Shown: positions 40,212-49,765, counted from the first letter of the stretch. The stretch: 64,000 nt of DNA from Burkholderia sp052045245 (GCF_052045245.1 NZ_JBQEON010000024.1:56118-120117), one strand, 5' to 3'. The notes: generated from the sequence alone by a model not told the origin. Translations and numbers: made by a program.

Positions 40212-41459
40212 TTACTGGACGAACGCGCCGATCGTGAAATACGGCGTCGAACCCGCGTTGTCGAGGAAACCGAACACGCCACCCGTGAAGATGAACTTGC
40301 CGGTCGGCGACGTGCTGCCCGAACCCGTGTGGATCGTCGTGACCGTGCCCGGCACCTTCTGCGTGTAGTCCAGATCGAGCGCGGTCGCGAGCGATGCCTG
40401 CGACGGCTGGAACGGATCGAGCAGCGTGGCCTGGTTGTTGATCAGCGCGGTGGTGCGGTAGTCGAACTGGCTGTCGACGCCGATGTACTCGCCGTTCTGC
40501 GAGCCGGCCGCGATCGCGGTTTGCGGCGCGAGGATCGAGATGCTCGATTCGTCGTCGGCGGTCAGGCCCGGCACACCGTTGTTGTCCGGCGTCGGGTTGG
40601 GGTTCGCGACGCCCGTGCGCACGAGGATCGGCACCAGCTGGTTGCGCAGCTTGCCGACGATCATGAAGCCCTTGCCCTGCGGCGTCGCCGACAGCGTCGG
40701 CTTCAGCTGGCTCGCGTAGTTGTTCGACTGGAACGCGCCGCTGCCGTCGGCCGACTGCACGAAGTTCGTGCCTTGCTGCACGCATGCGCCGCCGGCGAAC
40801 TGACCGGTCGAGTCGCACTTGGTCCACGTGCCGTCCGCGTTGATCGTCACCTTCGCATCGATCGACGCCGGCGCGAAGTTCTGCGACGGCACTTCACCGA
40901 AGCCGACGTGGCTGTACGTGCCCGCGACCTTCGTGATGTCGGTTTCGATCGACGAGAAGCCGATGAACGGGTAGTACGGGAATTTCGTGTCGGGCACGGC
41001 CGCCTGGCCGAGCACGCCGTTGAACTGGATCTCCTTGCCGGGAATCGTGCCGCCCGCGACGCCGAAGCCGACGAAGATGCGCGCCGGACGCGACGCGTCG
41101 AGGCTCGCGCCGTTCAGCCGGAACGCGCACTGGTTCAGCTTGGCGGTCGGCAGCATCGTTTCCTGCGTGAGCGTGCCGCTGTCGACGGTGCCGGCGCGGG
41201 TCGGCGTGACGGTGCCGGTCTTTTGCGGAACCGGCGATTCGACATAGGTGACCTGCCAGGTCATCTTGGTCGTGTCGAGCTGGACCTTGGCCAGTTCGCC
41301 GCTGCCCGCGCCGCCGGTAAACACGGTGCTGTAGTCGAGCGACGCCGGGCACAGCCGGTCTTCGACGAGCGGGGGCGGATTGTCGCCGTCGCCGCCGCCG
41401 CCGCATGCGGAAAGAAGGGGGGCGGCAAGGGCCGCCGCCAGAATGAGGTTGCGCTTCAT
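40212..41459 (-). CDS. DUF2957 family lipoprotein (copy 2 of 2)
   Basis: A 415-residue secreted lipoprotein: lipobox LSAC (Cys19) and a GGGGDGD start to the mature chain. The body matches the DUF2957 family as remembered from Burkholderia. It shares with the upstream copy the pattern GGAGSGE, V-x-Y/W-x-ES-P-P/I, K-TGTVTPTRAGT, L-PTA-x-Q-CAF and a closing GSTPYFTIGAF. All indicate a beta-rich fold; no catalytic motif is visible. GGAGGAGCA precedes ATG 41459. Function unknown; the genomic link to OmpW suggests an outer-membrane or surface role. Identity to the other copy looks low to moderate. Confidence 0.82.
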   Translation of the reverse strand: MKRNLILAAALAAPLLSACGGGGDGDNPPPLVEDRLCPASLDYSTVFTGGAGSGELAKVQLDTTKMTWQVTYVESPVPQKTGTVTPTRAGTVDSGTLTQETMLPTAKLNQCAFRLNGASLDASRPARIFVGFGVAGGTIPGKEIQFNGVLGQAAVPDTKFPYYPFIGFSSIETDITKVAGTYSHVGFGEVPSQNFAPASIDAKVTINADGTWTKCDSTGQFAGGACVQQGTNFVQSADGSGAFQSNNYASQLKPTLSATPQGKGFMIVGKLRNQLVPILVRTGVANPNPTPDNNGVPGLTADDESSISILAPQTAIAAGSQNGEYIGVDSQFDYRTTALINNQATLLDPFQPSQASLATALDLDYTQKVPGTVTTIHTGSGSTSPTGKFIFTGGVFGFLDNAGSTPYFTIGAFVQ

Positions 41460-41616
41460 GTTGCTCCTCCAGATTTGTCTTGTCCGGCGGCCGGCTCCCT
41501 GTCGACCGCTTCTGTTGCTTGTGCTCGTGCTGCCCGCGCCGCGCCGGGCGCCGTCGTTTTCGTGCCTTCCCTGTCTCCCGCGGCGGCGACGCCTGTCGCC
41601 GCCGCGCCCCCGGCCG

Positions 41617-43050
41617 TTACTTGCTGATCTGCGCGCCCACGCCGAAGTACGGTGTCGACGACGTGCTCGAGTTCGCCGACGTCGACGTGACGCCGCCGTT
41701 CACCGTGCCCTGGATCAGCGCCGCGTACAGCCCGCCCGTCGCGATCACCACGCCCGTAGCGGACGGGTAGCTCGCACCGCTCGGCGGCGTCGTCGTCGCA
41801 TTCAGCAGGCCCGGCGTTCCCTGGCCGTAGTCGAGCGTGAAGCCGTCTTCTTCAGCCTGCGTGGTCGGATTGATGAACGACGCGTTGCTGCCGCGGATCA
41901 GCGCAGCCGTGTACTTGAAGTTCGAATCCGCACCCGCGTAGCCGCCGTCGATCGCGCCCGACTGGATCGCGCTCGCCGCACCGAGCACCGCGATGCCCGA
42001 TTCGTCGTCGACCTTCGCGTCGGTATGCAGCGCCAGGTCGGTGCCCAGATACACGAAGCCCGTGCGGACCACCACCGGCACGGTCGCGCCGTTGAGCTGG
42101 CCGATGACCATGTGCGCGGTCGCCGACTTGCCGGTCGGGCCGACGACCGGCAGCGACGTCTGCGGCAGGATCTGCGGTGCCTTCGCGCTGTCGAGGTAGC
42201 CGCCGTTCGCGGTGTTGACCGTCCACGGATCGCCGGTCGTCACGCAGCCACCCGAGTTCGTCGAGGTGCATGCACCGTTCGCGTCGAACGTCTCGCTCGC
42301 GTTCACGCCCTTCGTCGCGTAGTTGCCCGACGGCACGAGGTGGTAGAGCAGCGCGTTGTAGGTGCCCGGCAGCTTCGTGAGGTCGGTCGTCGTGTTCGCG
42401 AAGCCGAGGAACGGATAGAAGTCGAAGTGGCGGTTCGGCACCTGGCCGACGTTCTTGAAGACCGGGAGGCCGACCACGCTGATCGTCAGCCCGTCGTACT
42501 GGACCGTCGCGCCCGGAATCCCGCCCCCCGCGACGCCCATGCCGACCAGCAGCATCGGCGGGTTCGCCGGGTTGAAGTCGGCGGCCGTCGAGTAGGTCGA
42601 GCCGTTCGGGGCGGTGCCCGAACCCGGCGTGAGGACGAACGCGCAGCGCGTCTGTTCCGCGGTCGGCAGCGTGCCGGTCGGCGGGTGGATGACCTTGCCG
42701 GTGATCGTGGTGCCGGCGCGGCTCGGCGTGACCGTGCCGGTTGCGAGCGGAATCGGCGATTCGAGCCACTTGAGCGTGTACGTCATCGCGACCGCGTCGA
42801 TGTTGACGCTGACGATCTCGCCGCTACCGGCACCGCCGAGGTACGTGCTCTTCACGATGTCGGCGTTGGCCGGGCACAGCGCGCCGTTGACGGGCTGCGA
42901 CGGCGGCGGCCCTTGCGTGCCGCAGCTCGATCCGGAACATTGCGGTGCATTGATCGGCGCGGGCGTGCCGCCGTCTCCTCCACCACAGGCAATCAGGAAA
43001 GGGGCGATGGCAAAGGCCGTTGCCACCCCCTTCGATAAGGCGTGCGACAT
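41617..43050 (-). CDS. DUF2957 family lipoprotein (copy 1 of 2)
   Basis: A 477-residue lipoprotein, longer than its paralogue by insertions near the N-terminus (CSGSSCGTQGPPPSQPVNG) and in the C-terminal half. Signal peptide ends in a lipobox LIAC (Cys22) followed by GGGDGG. Shared repeats with the downstream copy include YLGGAGSGEIVSVNIDAVAM and LPTAEQTRCAF. GGAGACAG precedes ATG 43050 and matches 8 bases of the small RNA's anti-Shine-Dalgarno motif. A TTGACA at 43112-43107 with a weak -10 (GACATT) may be its promoter. The gap to copy 2 is 157 bases with no terminator seen. Confidence 0.82.
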   Translation of the reverse strand: MSHALSKGVATAFAIAPFLIACGGGDGGTPAPINAPQCSGSSCGTQGPPPSQPVNGALCPANADIVKSTYLGGAGSGEIVSVNIDAVAMTYTLKWLESPIPLATGTVTPSRAGTTITGKVIHPPTGTLPTAEQTRCAFVLTPGSGTAPNGSTYSTAADFNPANPPMLLVGMGVAGGGIPGATVQYDGLTISVVGLPVFKNVGQVPNRHFDFYPFLGFANTTTDLTKLPGTYNALLYHLVPSGNYATKGVNASETFDANGACTSTNSGGCVTTGDPWTVNTANGGYLDSAKAPQILPQTSLPVVGPTGKSATAHMVIGQLNGATVPVVVRTGFVYLGTDLALHTDAKVDDESGIAVLGAASAIQSGAIDGGYAGADSNFKYTAALIRGSNASFINPTTQAEEDGFTLDYGQGTPGLLNATTTPPSGASYPSATGVVIATGGLYAALIQGTVNGGVTSTSANSSTSSTPYFGVGAQISK

Positions 43051-43435
43051 GCCGCTGTCTCCAATCGTTTAATTGTGCGAGCTAATGTCGCCGCCTTGAT
43101 TTTTGCTGTCAATTGATGAACTCGTCTAAAAAAGGCGATTGAAACGAGACGTGCGGTACGAGTCCTTGCCGGATAGGCTATTCAGTAAGAATTAAAACGC
43201 GTGAGGGGCAGTAGAGTGCTGCCAAAGTGGGGTGGCTGCCACGCGTGGACGGCTCTCGAGGCCTTCCCGCGCATAACGGCAGCGTTTAAAGCGGTGGTAT
43301 CCGGTTTATCCCTATCCGGGATTGACTGGAGAAACGGAGGCTGAAATTAATTCGCCGGTAATCGCGCAACGGAAAGCTTGTAAATATTTGTAAATGCGCG
43401 AGCCGGATTTTATATATTGCTTGTGGCGAGTAAAT
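43051..43435 (-). other. Intergenic region upstream of the DUF2957 operon
   Basis: No gene is seen in these 385 bases. The part near 43130-43430 is AT-richer than its surroundings. It contains the likely DUF2957 promoter (43112-43084) and ends at the argC terminator. Confidence 0.4.
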
Positions 43436-43460
43436 AAAAAGCCGGCCCGCGGCCGGCTTT
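43436..43460 (-). terminator. Intrinsic terminator of argC
   Basis: GCCGGCC (43441-43447) pairs with GGCCGGC (43451-43457). The A-run at 43436-43440 becomes a T-run for minus-strand transcripts. Confidence 0.87.
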
Positions 43461-43479
43461 GCATCGCACGCAATCGGGG

Positions 43480-44430
43480 TCAGCGCTTGAGGCCTGCATC
43501 CTCGGCGGCACCGATGTTGAGGTTCATGCACTGGATCGCGGCGCCCGAGGCGCCCTTGCCGAGGTTGTCGAGGCGCGCGACCGTGACGAAGCGCGCTTCA
43601 TTGCCGAACACGAACAGGTCGACGCGGTTCGTGTCGTTGTTCGCCTGCACGTCGAAGAAGCCGCTGTCGAGATTCGCATCCGCGTTGAACGGCGCGACGC
43701 GCACGAACGGTTCGTCCGCGTAGTACTCGGCGAACACGCGCTGCACGTCCTGCGGCGTCGCGCGCTTCGCGAGCTGTTCGGGCGAGAAGTAGGTCGTCAC
43801 CGCGAGGCCCTTCAGGAACGGCCCGACGATCGGCGTGAAGATCGGTGCATGCGCGAGGCCCGTGTGCGCGGCCATTTCCGGCAGGTGCTTGTGTGCAAGC
43901 GCGAGCGCATACGGACGCGGGCTCGCGAGCTTGCCGCCCGGCGCCGCGCTTTCGTATTCGGCGATCATCGACTTGCCGCCGCCGCTGTAGCCGGTGATCG
44001 AGTAGCTGTGCGCGGCGAACGTCGGTGCGACGATGCCCGCATCGACGAGCGGACGCATCGCGAGCACGAACGCCGATGCGTGGCAGCCCGGCACCGCGAT
44101 GCGCTTCGACGTGCGAATCTTCTCGCGCTGCGCGCGGGTCAGTTCCGGCAGGCCGTAGGCCCAGTCGGCGCTCGTGCGGAACGCGGTGCTCGCGTCGATC
44201 AGCGTCGTGTTCGGATTCTCGACCAGCGATGCCGATTCGCGCGACGCGACGTCCGGCAGGCACAGGAACGTGACGTCCGACGCGTTGATCAGGCGGCGGC
44301 GCTCGTCGACGTCCTTGCGCTTCGCTTCATCGATGCGCAGGATCTCGATGTCGCTGCGTGCGGACAGGTATTCGAAGATCTTGAGGCCGGTCGTGCCTTC
44401 CTGGCCGTCGACAAAAACTTTGGTGCTCAT
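43480..44430 (-). CDS. argC: N-acetyl-gamma-glutamyl-phosphate reductase (short type)
   Basis: A 316-residue NADPH-dependent enzyme of arginine synthesis that reduces N-acetylglutamyl phosphate to the semialdehyde. KVFVDGQEGTTGLKIFEYL at the N-terminus binds the cofactor; the catalytic Cys lies in VPGCHASAFVLAMRP near residue 116, and THLY-equivalent region reads AHSYSITGYSGGGKSM. The short length and start identify the type 2 ArgC branch. No other arg gene is adjacent, and Burkholderia usually have a second, longer argC, so which one serves biosynthesis is open. Confidence 0.92.
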   Translation of the reverse strand: MSTKVFVDGQEGTTGLKIFEYLSARSDIEILRIDEAKRKDVDERRRLINASDVTFLCLPDVASRESASLVENPNTTLIDASTAFRTSADWAYGLPELTRAQREKIRTSKRIAVPGCHASAFVLAMRPLVDAGIVAPTFAAHSYSITGYSGGGKSMIAEYESAAPGGKLASPRPYALALAHKHLPEMAAHTGLAHAPIFTPIVGPFLKGLAVTTYFSPEQLAKRATPQDVQRVFAEYYADEPFVRVAPFNADANLDSGFFDVQANNDTNRVDLFVFGNEARFVTVARLDNLGKGASGAAIQCMNLNIGAAEDAGLKR

Positions 44431-44517
44431 TTCGCTCTCACTGAATGAAACGGGAGCCGCGGCGCCCTGAAACCGCCATTTTAAGACGTCATCCGGCCGG
44501 CCTGCACCGCACGGGGC

Positions 44518-44543
44518 AAAAAAAGGACGGCCCGCAGGCCGTC
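44518..44543 (-). terminator. Intrinsic terminator of the flavodoxin-like gene
   Basis: GACGGCC (44526-44532) pairs with GGCCGTC (44537-44543); the A-run 44518-44524 is a T-run on the minus strand. Confidence 0.85.
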
Positions 44544-44611
44544 TTGTGTCCCTTTGACGCGCGCCGATGCCGCCTCGCCGTCCGTGCGGCGGCGCGCGCT
44601 GACGGGCGCGC

Positions 44612-45184
44612 TCAGCGGCCGCCGGCCACCCAGCGGGTCGTCGCTTCGGCGACGCGCCGGCCGAACGCCTTCGCGGTCTCGAGGTCGCCGGGCAGCGGGC
44701 CCTCGTCGGGCGTCGCGTCCGCCGGCGACTGCGCGAGCAGGCCCGTGAAGCCGCCGACGTAATTGATGTCGTTGCGCGTGGCCGCCTTCGAGTTGGCCGG
44801 CATCATGCCCGTGCCGACCCACACCATCCCATGTTGCATCGCCAGCGTGACGAAATACTGAATCGTCGAGAACTTGTCGCCGTTCATCGTCGCGGAGTTC
44901 GTGAAGCCCGCGGCGATCTTGTCCTTCCACTTCTGCGTGAACCACGGTTTCGACGTGGCATCGGCGAATTGCTTGAACTGCGCGGACGGCCCGCCCATGT
45001 AGGTCGGCGCGCCGAAGACGATCGCGTCTGCCGCATCGAGCGCGGCCCAGCCCGCGTCGTCGAGCTCGCCGACGGCGATCAGGCGTGCGGTGGCGCCGGC
45101 CTCCTGCGCGCCCGCGTGGACGGCGTCGGCCAGTTTCTGCGTGTGACCGTAGCCGCTGTGATAGACGATGACGATGTTCGACAT
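44612..45184 (-). CDS. Flavodoxin-fold NAD(P)H-dependent oxidoreductase (WrbA-like)
   Basis: A 190-residue FMN-binding protein of the flavodoxin/WrbA group. IVIVYHSGYGHTQKLADAV at residues 4-22 is the FMN phosphate loop, and FGAPTYMGGPSAQFKQFAD near 57-75 contacts the flavin ring. NDINYVGGFTGLLAQS is also typical. It probably reduces quinones or other acceptors. A canonical WrbA ends GxR at about 198 residues, so this is a close relative. It is transcribed alone, away from the PEBP gene by 222 bases. Confidence 0.86.
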   Translation of the reverse strand: MSNIVIVYHSGYGHTQKLADAVHAGAQEAGATARLIAVGELDDAGWAALDAADAIVFGAPTYMGGPSAQFKQFADATSKPWFTQKWKDKIAAGFTNSATMNGDKFSTIQYFVTLAMQHGMVWVGTGMMPANSKAATRNDINYVGGFTGLLAQSPADATPDEGPLPGDLETAKAFGRRVAEATTRWVAGGR

Positions 45185-45406
45185 GAAACGTTCTCCGGAA
45201 AGGGGGCGAAACGGCGGGCGCCGCGGCCTGCCGCTTCACGCGCTGCGGTCAGGCGGCGCGGCGGATGCGCGGCGGGATGCCGCGACCGGTGCCGCCGAGT
45301 CTAGCAAGCCGAAATGTCGGGAGAAAAGCACGCAGGCGGCGCGCATAAATTCGCAGGCGCGGGCAATCGCGGCCGGCGACACCGCCATACGGCAGCGCAC
45401 GAGCGC

Positions 45407-46015
45407 TTACTGCCCGTAGGTGACCGTGAGCTGTGCGGTGCCGATCGTCAGCGTGCCGATCTCGTGCTCGAACATCGGCGCGGGGCGCCCCTGTGCGACG
45501 CGCAGGTCCGTGCCCTTCAGCGCATAGACGGTGATTACGTAGCGGTGCGGCTTGCCGGGCGGCGGGCACGGGCCGCCGTAGCCGTCGATCCCGAAGTCGT
45601 TGCGCGCCTCGCTCGCGCCGATGCGCCGCAGGAAGCCCGACGCGCTGGCATCGGCCGGCAGGCTCGTGACGGTCGCCGGGATGCCGGCGACGGCCCAGTG
45701 CCACCAGCCGTGCCCGGGCGCATCGGGATCGAAGATCGTGACCGCATAGCCGCGCGTGCCGGGCGGCGGATTGTGCCAGCTGAGCTGCGGCGAGCGGTTC
45801 GCGCCCTTGCAGTCGCCACGGTCGAACACGTTCGCGGCGCCGACGTGCCCGCCGGGCGTGAGCTCCGTGCTCGACACCGTGAACGGGCCTTCCGCGCGTG
45901 TGGGCAGGGTGAAGAAGAACGCGACGCACGCGGCGGCGGCGCAGAAAAGGGCGGCGATGAACGGAGACGGACGACCCGGAGACGCAGGCGAAGTGATCCG
46001 GCGATCCACACGCAT
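45407..46015 (-). CDS. Secreted PEBP / YbhB-YbcL family protein
   Basis: A 202-residue protein with an N-terminal membrane/signal segment (FIAALFCAAAACVAFFFTLP, about residues 19-38, cleavage near TRAEG). The phosphatidylethanolamine-binding fold follows: SPQLSWHNPPPGTRGYAVTIFDPDAPGHGWWHW carries the DPDAP ligand-site motif, and GYGGPCPPPGKPHRYVITVYAL is the second conserved motif. Bacterial members are of unknown role; ligand binding is inferred. No operon partners. Confidence 0.9.
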   Translation of the reverse strand: MRVDRRITSPASPGRPSPFIAALFCAAAACVAFFFTLPTRAEGPFTVSSTELTPGGHVGAANVFDRGDCKGANRSPQLSWHNPPPGTRGYAVTIFDPDAPGHGWWHWAVAGIPATVTSLPADASASGFLRRIGASEARNDFGIDGYGGPCPPPGKPHRYVITVYALKGTDLRVAQGRPAPMFEHEIGTLTIGTAQLTVTYGQ

Positions 46016-46183
46016 ATGGCGCTTCTCCCGTCACGTGGGCCGGGCCGATGCTCCCGGCATGATTGGCGTTGTGCGTTGCCCGCGCAGCCGATGGCGGCGC
46101 TCGATCAAGTCTAGCATTAGGGTTCGATGAACGATGCATGCCGCGGCCGTGATTGGGGCGGCCTCGATCCGGAGCGACGGGCG

Positions 46184-46213
46184 AAAAAAAACCGCTCGCG
46201 ATGAAGCGAGCGG
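46184..46213 (-). terminator. Intrinsic terminator of pyrE
   Basis: CCGCTCGC (46192-46199) pairs with GCGAGCGG (46206-46213). The A-run 46184-46191 gives eight T on the minus strand. Confidence 0.93.
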
Positions 46214-46253
46214 CCTTGTCAGCCAGGGTGCCGGCCTGAGAGCCGGCGCGGCC

Positions 46254-46940
46254 TCATTCCTTCGGGGCCGTGGCGCCGCCGTGCGCGGCCGACCACTCGG
46301 CCGGCGCGTGCAGGAACTTTTCGACTTCGTCGAGCGTCTTGGTCTCGAAGTAGCCCGACGCCTTCGCGACGCGCAGCACGTCCCACCACGTCGCCAGTGC
46401 GTGCAGGTCGACGTCGATGTCCTTCAGGACCGACACGCTTTCCTTGAAGATGTTGTAGTGGAACAGCACGAAGCAGTGGTTCACCGTCGCGCCCGCGGTG
46501 CGCAGCGCGTTGACGAAGTTGATCTTGCTGCGGCTGTCGGTCGTCAGGTCTTCCACCAGCAGCACGCGCGAGCCTTCTTCCAGATGACCTTCGATCTGCG
46601 CGTTGCGGCCGAAACCCTTCGGCTTCTTGCGCACGTACTGCATCGGCACCATCATCCGGTCGGCCAGCCATGCCGCGAACGGGATGCCGGCCGTCTCGCC
46701 GCCCGCCACCGCGTCGATCTGCTCGAAGCCGACGTCGCGCATGATCGTCGTTTCCGCCATTTCCATCAGTGCACGACGCACGCGCGGATACGAGATCAGC
46801 TTGCGGCAGTCGATGTAGACGGGGCTTGCCCAGCCGGACGTGAAGATGAACGGTTTTTCGGCGTTGAAGTGCACCGCCTGCACTTCGAGCAGGATTTTGG
46901 CGGTCGTATCCGAGATCGACTGACGATCGTAGCCTGTCAT
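46254..46940 (-). CDS. pyrE: Orotate phosphoribosyltransferase
   Basis: A 228-residue enzyme of pyrimidine synthesis joining orotate and PRPP to orotidine monophosphate. FIFTSGWASPVYIDCRKL and IDAVAGGETAGIPFAAWLA are active-site regions, VRKKPKGFGRNAQIEGHL is the flexible loop, and RVLLVEDLTTDSRSKINFVNAL is the PRPP motif. ATG 46940 has AAGGA (46951-46947) spaced 6 bases; the in-frame ATG at 46946 abuts it and is rejected. The C-terminal tail (HALATWWDVLRVAKASGYFE) fits the alpha/beta-proteobacterial form. Its divergent neighbour is maeB, 474 bases away. Confidence 0.95.
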   Translation of the reverse strand: MTGYDRQSISDTTAKILLEVQAVHFNAEKPFIFTSGWASPVYIDCRKLISYPRVRRALMEMAETTIMRDVGFEQIDAVAGGETAGIPFAAWLADRMMVPMQYVRKKPKGFGRNAQIEGHLEEGSRVLLVEDLTTDSRSKINFVNALRTAGATVNHCFVLFHYNIFKESVSVLKDIDVDLHALATWWDVLRVAKASGYFETKTLDEVEKFLHAPAEWSAAHGGATAPKE

Positions 46941-47414
46941 GGGCATTCCTTGGGTGATGAGCGAAGACGGGCGCGGGCCCGGTGGCGCAGCAAGGGGAAC
47001 CTGCCCGAGGGGCCGGGGTGCGATCGGCGGACCAATCGGGCCAACAATCGCATCGCTGCGCGCGTAGCCGGCTATTTTACCCGATTCAGCGCGGTTTTCG
47101 GCGGAATTCGCGCAGGTTCGGTGCGGCGCTCACCACCGGCGAAACAAATGGGGTGCGACCAGCTCGATGCGGATGGCAAGGATGTGGCGCTGCACCAACA
47201 GCCGTCATTTAGGGGGTGTACACTAGGCGACCCTTGGAAATCGTTCAGTACTTTGTACTTTCTTCTTGCCACTACCCGTCAAGGTTCGATGGCGTGCCGA
47301 CCCGGCGCGTCGCGTGCCGTCTCGCAGTCGACCATCCCTTCGATTCAAGCAGACACGGCTGAAGGTGCTGTGTACTGAACCGTCAAAATTTCGCATGTCT
47401 CTCGCAGGTCAATC
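46941..47414 (+). other. Intergenic region between pyrE and maeB
   Basis: No gene is visible in these 474 bases. TACACT at 47219-47224 may be a -10 for maeB without a good -35. A short dyad AGTAC-TTT-GTACT lies at 47250-47262. The minus-strand part holds the pyrE ribosome site. Confidence 0.35.
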
Positions 47415-49685
47415 ATGGACGAACAACTGAAGCAGGCCGCTCTCGCTTATCACCTGAACCCGAAACCCGGCAAGATTTCGGTCACCCCGACCAAGCCGCT
47501 GTCGAACCAGCTCGATCTGTCGCTCGCGTATTCGCCGGGCGTCGCCGCGGCGTGCGAGGCGATCCACGCCGATCCGCTCGACGCGCAGAAGTACACGTCG
47601 CGCGGCAACCTCGTCGGCGTCATCACGAACGGCACGGCCGTGCTGGGCCTCGGCAACATCGGCCCGCTGGCCGCGAAGCCGGTGATGGAAGGCAAGGGCT
47701 GCCTGTTCAAGAAGTTCGCGGGCATCGACGTGTTCGATATCGAACTGTCGGAGTCCGACCCCGACAAGCTCGTCGAGGCGATCGCGATGCTCGAGCCGAC
47801 GCTCGGCGGCATCAACCTCGAGGACATCAAGGCGCCGGAATGCTTCTACATCGAGCAGAAGCTGCGCGAGCGCATGAAGATCCCCGTTTTCCACGATGAC
47901 CAGCACGGCACCGCGATCATCGCGTCGGCCGCGATCCTGAACGGCCTGAAGGTCGTCGGCAAGAAGCTGTCCGAAGTGAAGCTCGTGTGTTCGGGCGCCG
48001 GCGCGGCCGCGATCGCGTGTCTGGACCTGCTGGTGAACCTCGGTCTCACGAAGTCGAACATCCTCGTCGCCGATTCGAAGGGCGTGATCTACGAAGGGCG
48101 CGGCAACCTCGATCCGTCCAAGCAGCGCTATGCGGCGACCACCGACGCGCGCACGCTCGCCGACGCGATCGTCGGCGCGGACGTGTTCCTCGGCTGCTCG
48201 AGCGCGGGCGTGCTGAAGCAGGACATGGTCAAGACGATGGGCGAGCGCCCGCTGATCCTGGCGCTCGCCAACCCGGAACCGGAAATCCGTCCGGAAGACG
48301 CGAAGGCCGTGCGCCCGGACGCGATCGTCGCGACCGGCCGTTCGGACTACCCGAACCAGGTCAACAACGTGCTGTGCTTCCCGTTCATCTTCCGCGGCGC
48401 GCTCGACGTCGGCGCGACGACGATCACGGAAGAAATGAAGCTCGCGTGCGTGCGCGCGATCGCCGAACTGGCCGAGGAAACCGACCAGAGCGAGGAAGTC
48501 GCGAAGGCGTATGAAGGCCACTCGCTCGAGTTCGGGCCGGACTACCTGATTCCGAAGCCGTTCGACCCGCGCCTGATCATCAAGATCGCGCCGGCCGTCG
48601 CGCAGGCCGCGATGGATTCGGGCGTCGCCACGCGCCCGATCCAGGACATGGACGCGTACCGCGAGCAGCTCGGCGCGACCGTCTACCGCACCGGCATGGT
48701 GATGCGTCCGGTGTTCGCGACCGCGAAGAAGCAGCAGGCGCGCATCGTGTTCGCCGAAGGCGAGGACGAGCGCGTGCTGCGCGCCGCGCAGTTCGTGCTG
48801 CAGGAAAAGATCGCGAAGCCGATCATCGTCGGCCGTCCGTCGGTCGTCGAGATGCGCCTGCAGAAGATCGGCTCGAAGCTGAAGGCCGGCGTCGATTTCG
48901 AGATCGTGAATCCGGAAGACGACACGCGCTACCACCGCTACTGGCAGGCGTACCACGAGATCGGCGCACGTGACGGCGTCACCCCGGAAGTCGCGAAGGC
49001 CGCGCTGCGCAAGTTCAACACGCTGATCGGCGCGATGCTCGTGCACCTGGGCGATGCGGACGGGATGATCTGCGGGATGATCGACACGTACCACACGCAC
49101 CTGAAGTTCATCGAGCAGGTGCTGGGCCGTGCGAAGGGCGCGGAGCACTACGCGGCCATGAACCTGCTGATGCTGCCGGGCCGCAACCTGTTCCTGTGCG
49201 ACACGTACGTGAACGAACTGCCGAGCGCCGAACAGCTCGCCGACATGACGATCCAGGCCGCCGCCGAGATCGAGCGCTTCGGCATTGCGCCGAAGGCCGC
49301 GCTGCTGTCGAACTCGAACTTCGGCAGCGCGCCGTCGTCGTCGTCGCGCCGCATGGCAGAAGCCCGCAAGCTGATCAGCGAGCGCGCTCCGAACCTCGAA
49401 GTCGACGGTGAAATGCACGGCGACGCGGCGCTGTCCGAAGCGGTCCGCAAGGCCGCGTTCCCGGGCACGACGCTGTCGGGCGAAGCGAACCTGCTGATCA
49501 TGCCGAACGTCGAAGCGGCGAACATCGCGTACAACCTGCTGAAGATGGTCGGCGGCGAAGGCGTGACGGTTGGCCCGTTCCTGCTCGGCGCGGCGAAGCC
49601 GGTCCACATCCTGACGCCGGCCGCGACCGTGCGCCGGATCATCAACATGACGGCTGTGGCCGCCGCGAACGCGAACACGAAGTAA
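47415..49685 (+). CDS. maeB: NADP-dependent malic enzyme with C-terminal phosphotransacetylase-like domain
   Basis: A 756-residue MaeB-type enzyme converting malate to pyruvate, CO2 and NADPH. The malic enzyme part (about residues 1-430) shows SLAYSPGVAAACEAIHADP, GNLVGVITNGTAVLGLGNIGPLAAKPVMEGK, the metal motif HDDQHGTAII and the Rossmann stretch LVCSGAGAAAIACLDLL. From about 435 to the end a phosphotransacetylase-like domain follows (ARIVFAEGEDERVLRAAQ...NLLMLPGRNLF...VGPFLLGAAKPVHIL), thought to be regulatory (acetyl-CoA binding). Length is typical. It is monocistronic, ending at the terminator at 49728. Confidence 0.96.
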   Translation: MDEQLKQAALAYHLNPKPGKISVTPTKPLSNQLDLSLAYSPGVAAACEAIHADPLDAQKYTSRGNLVGVITNGTAVLGLGNIGPLAAKPVMEGKGCLFKKFAGIDVFDIELSESDPDKLVEAIAMLEPTLGGINLEDIKAPECFYIEQKLRERMKIPVFHDDQHGTAIIASAAILNGLKVVGKKLSEVKLVCSGAGAAAIACLDLLVNLGLTKSNILVADSKGVIYEGRGNLDPSKQRYAATTDARTLADAIVGADVFLGCSSAGVLKQDMVKTMGERPLILALANPEPEIRPEDAKAVRPDAIVATGRSDYPNQVNNVLCFPFIFRGALDVGATTITEEMKLACVRAIAELAEETDQSEEVAKAYEGHSLEFGPDYLIPKPFDPRLIIKIAPAVAQAAMDSGVATRPIQDMDAYREQLGATVYRTGMVMRPVFATAKKQQARIVFAEGEDERVLRAAQFVLQEKIAKPIIVGRPSVVEMRLQKIGSKLKAGVDFEIVNPEDDTRYHRYWQAYHEIGARDGVTPEVAKAALRKFNTLIGAMLVHLGDADGMICGMIDTYHTHLKFIEQVLGRAKGAEHYAAMNLLMLPGRNLFLCDTYVNELPSAEQLADMTIQAAAEIERFGIAPKAALLSNSNFGSAPSSSSRRMAEARKLISERAPNLEVDGEMHGDAALSEAVRKAAFPGTTLSGEANLLIMPNVEAANIAYNLLKMVGGEGVTVGPFLLGAAKPVHILTPAATVRRIINMTAVAAANANTK

Positions 49686-49727
49686 GTTCGCCGCCGCGCG
49701 TGCCGCGCCTCACCGCGCGGCGCAATG

Positions 49728-49765
49728 AAAAACGCCACGGAACTCGCGTTCCGTGGCGTTTTTTT
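49728..49765. terminator. Bidirectional terminator between maeB and the indolepyruvate oxidoreductase gene
   Basis: AACGCCACGGAA (49731-49742), loop, TTCCGTGGCGTT (49749-49760) and a T-run. Twelve-base perfect arms with A and T tracts on both sides. Confidence 0.95.
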
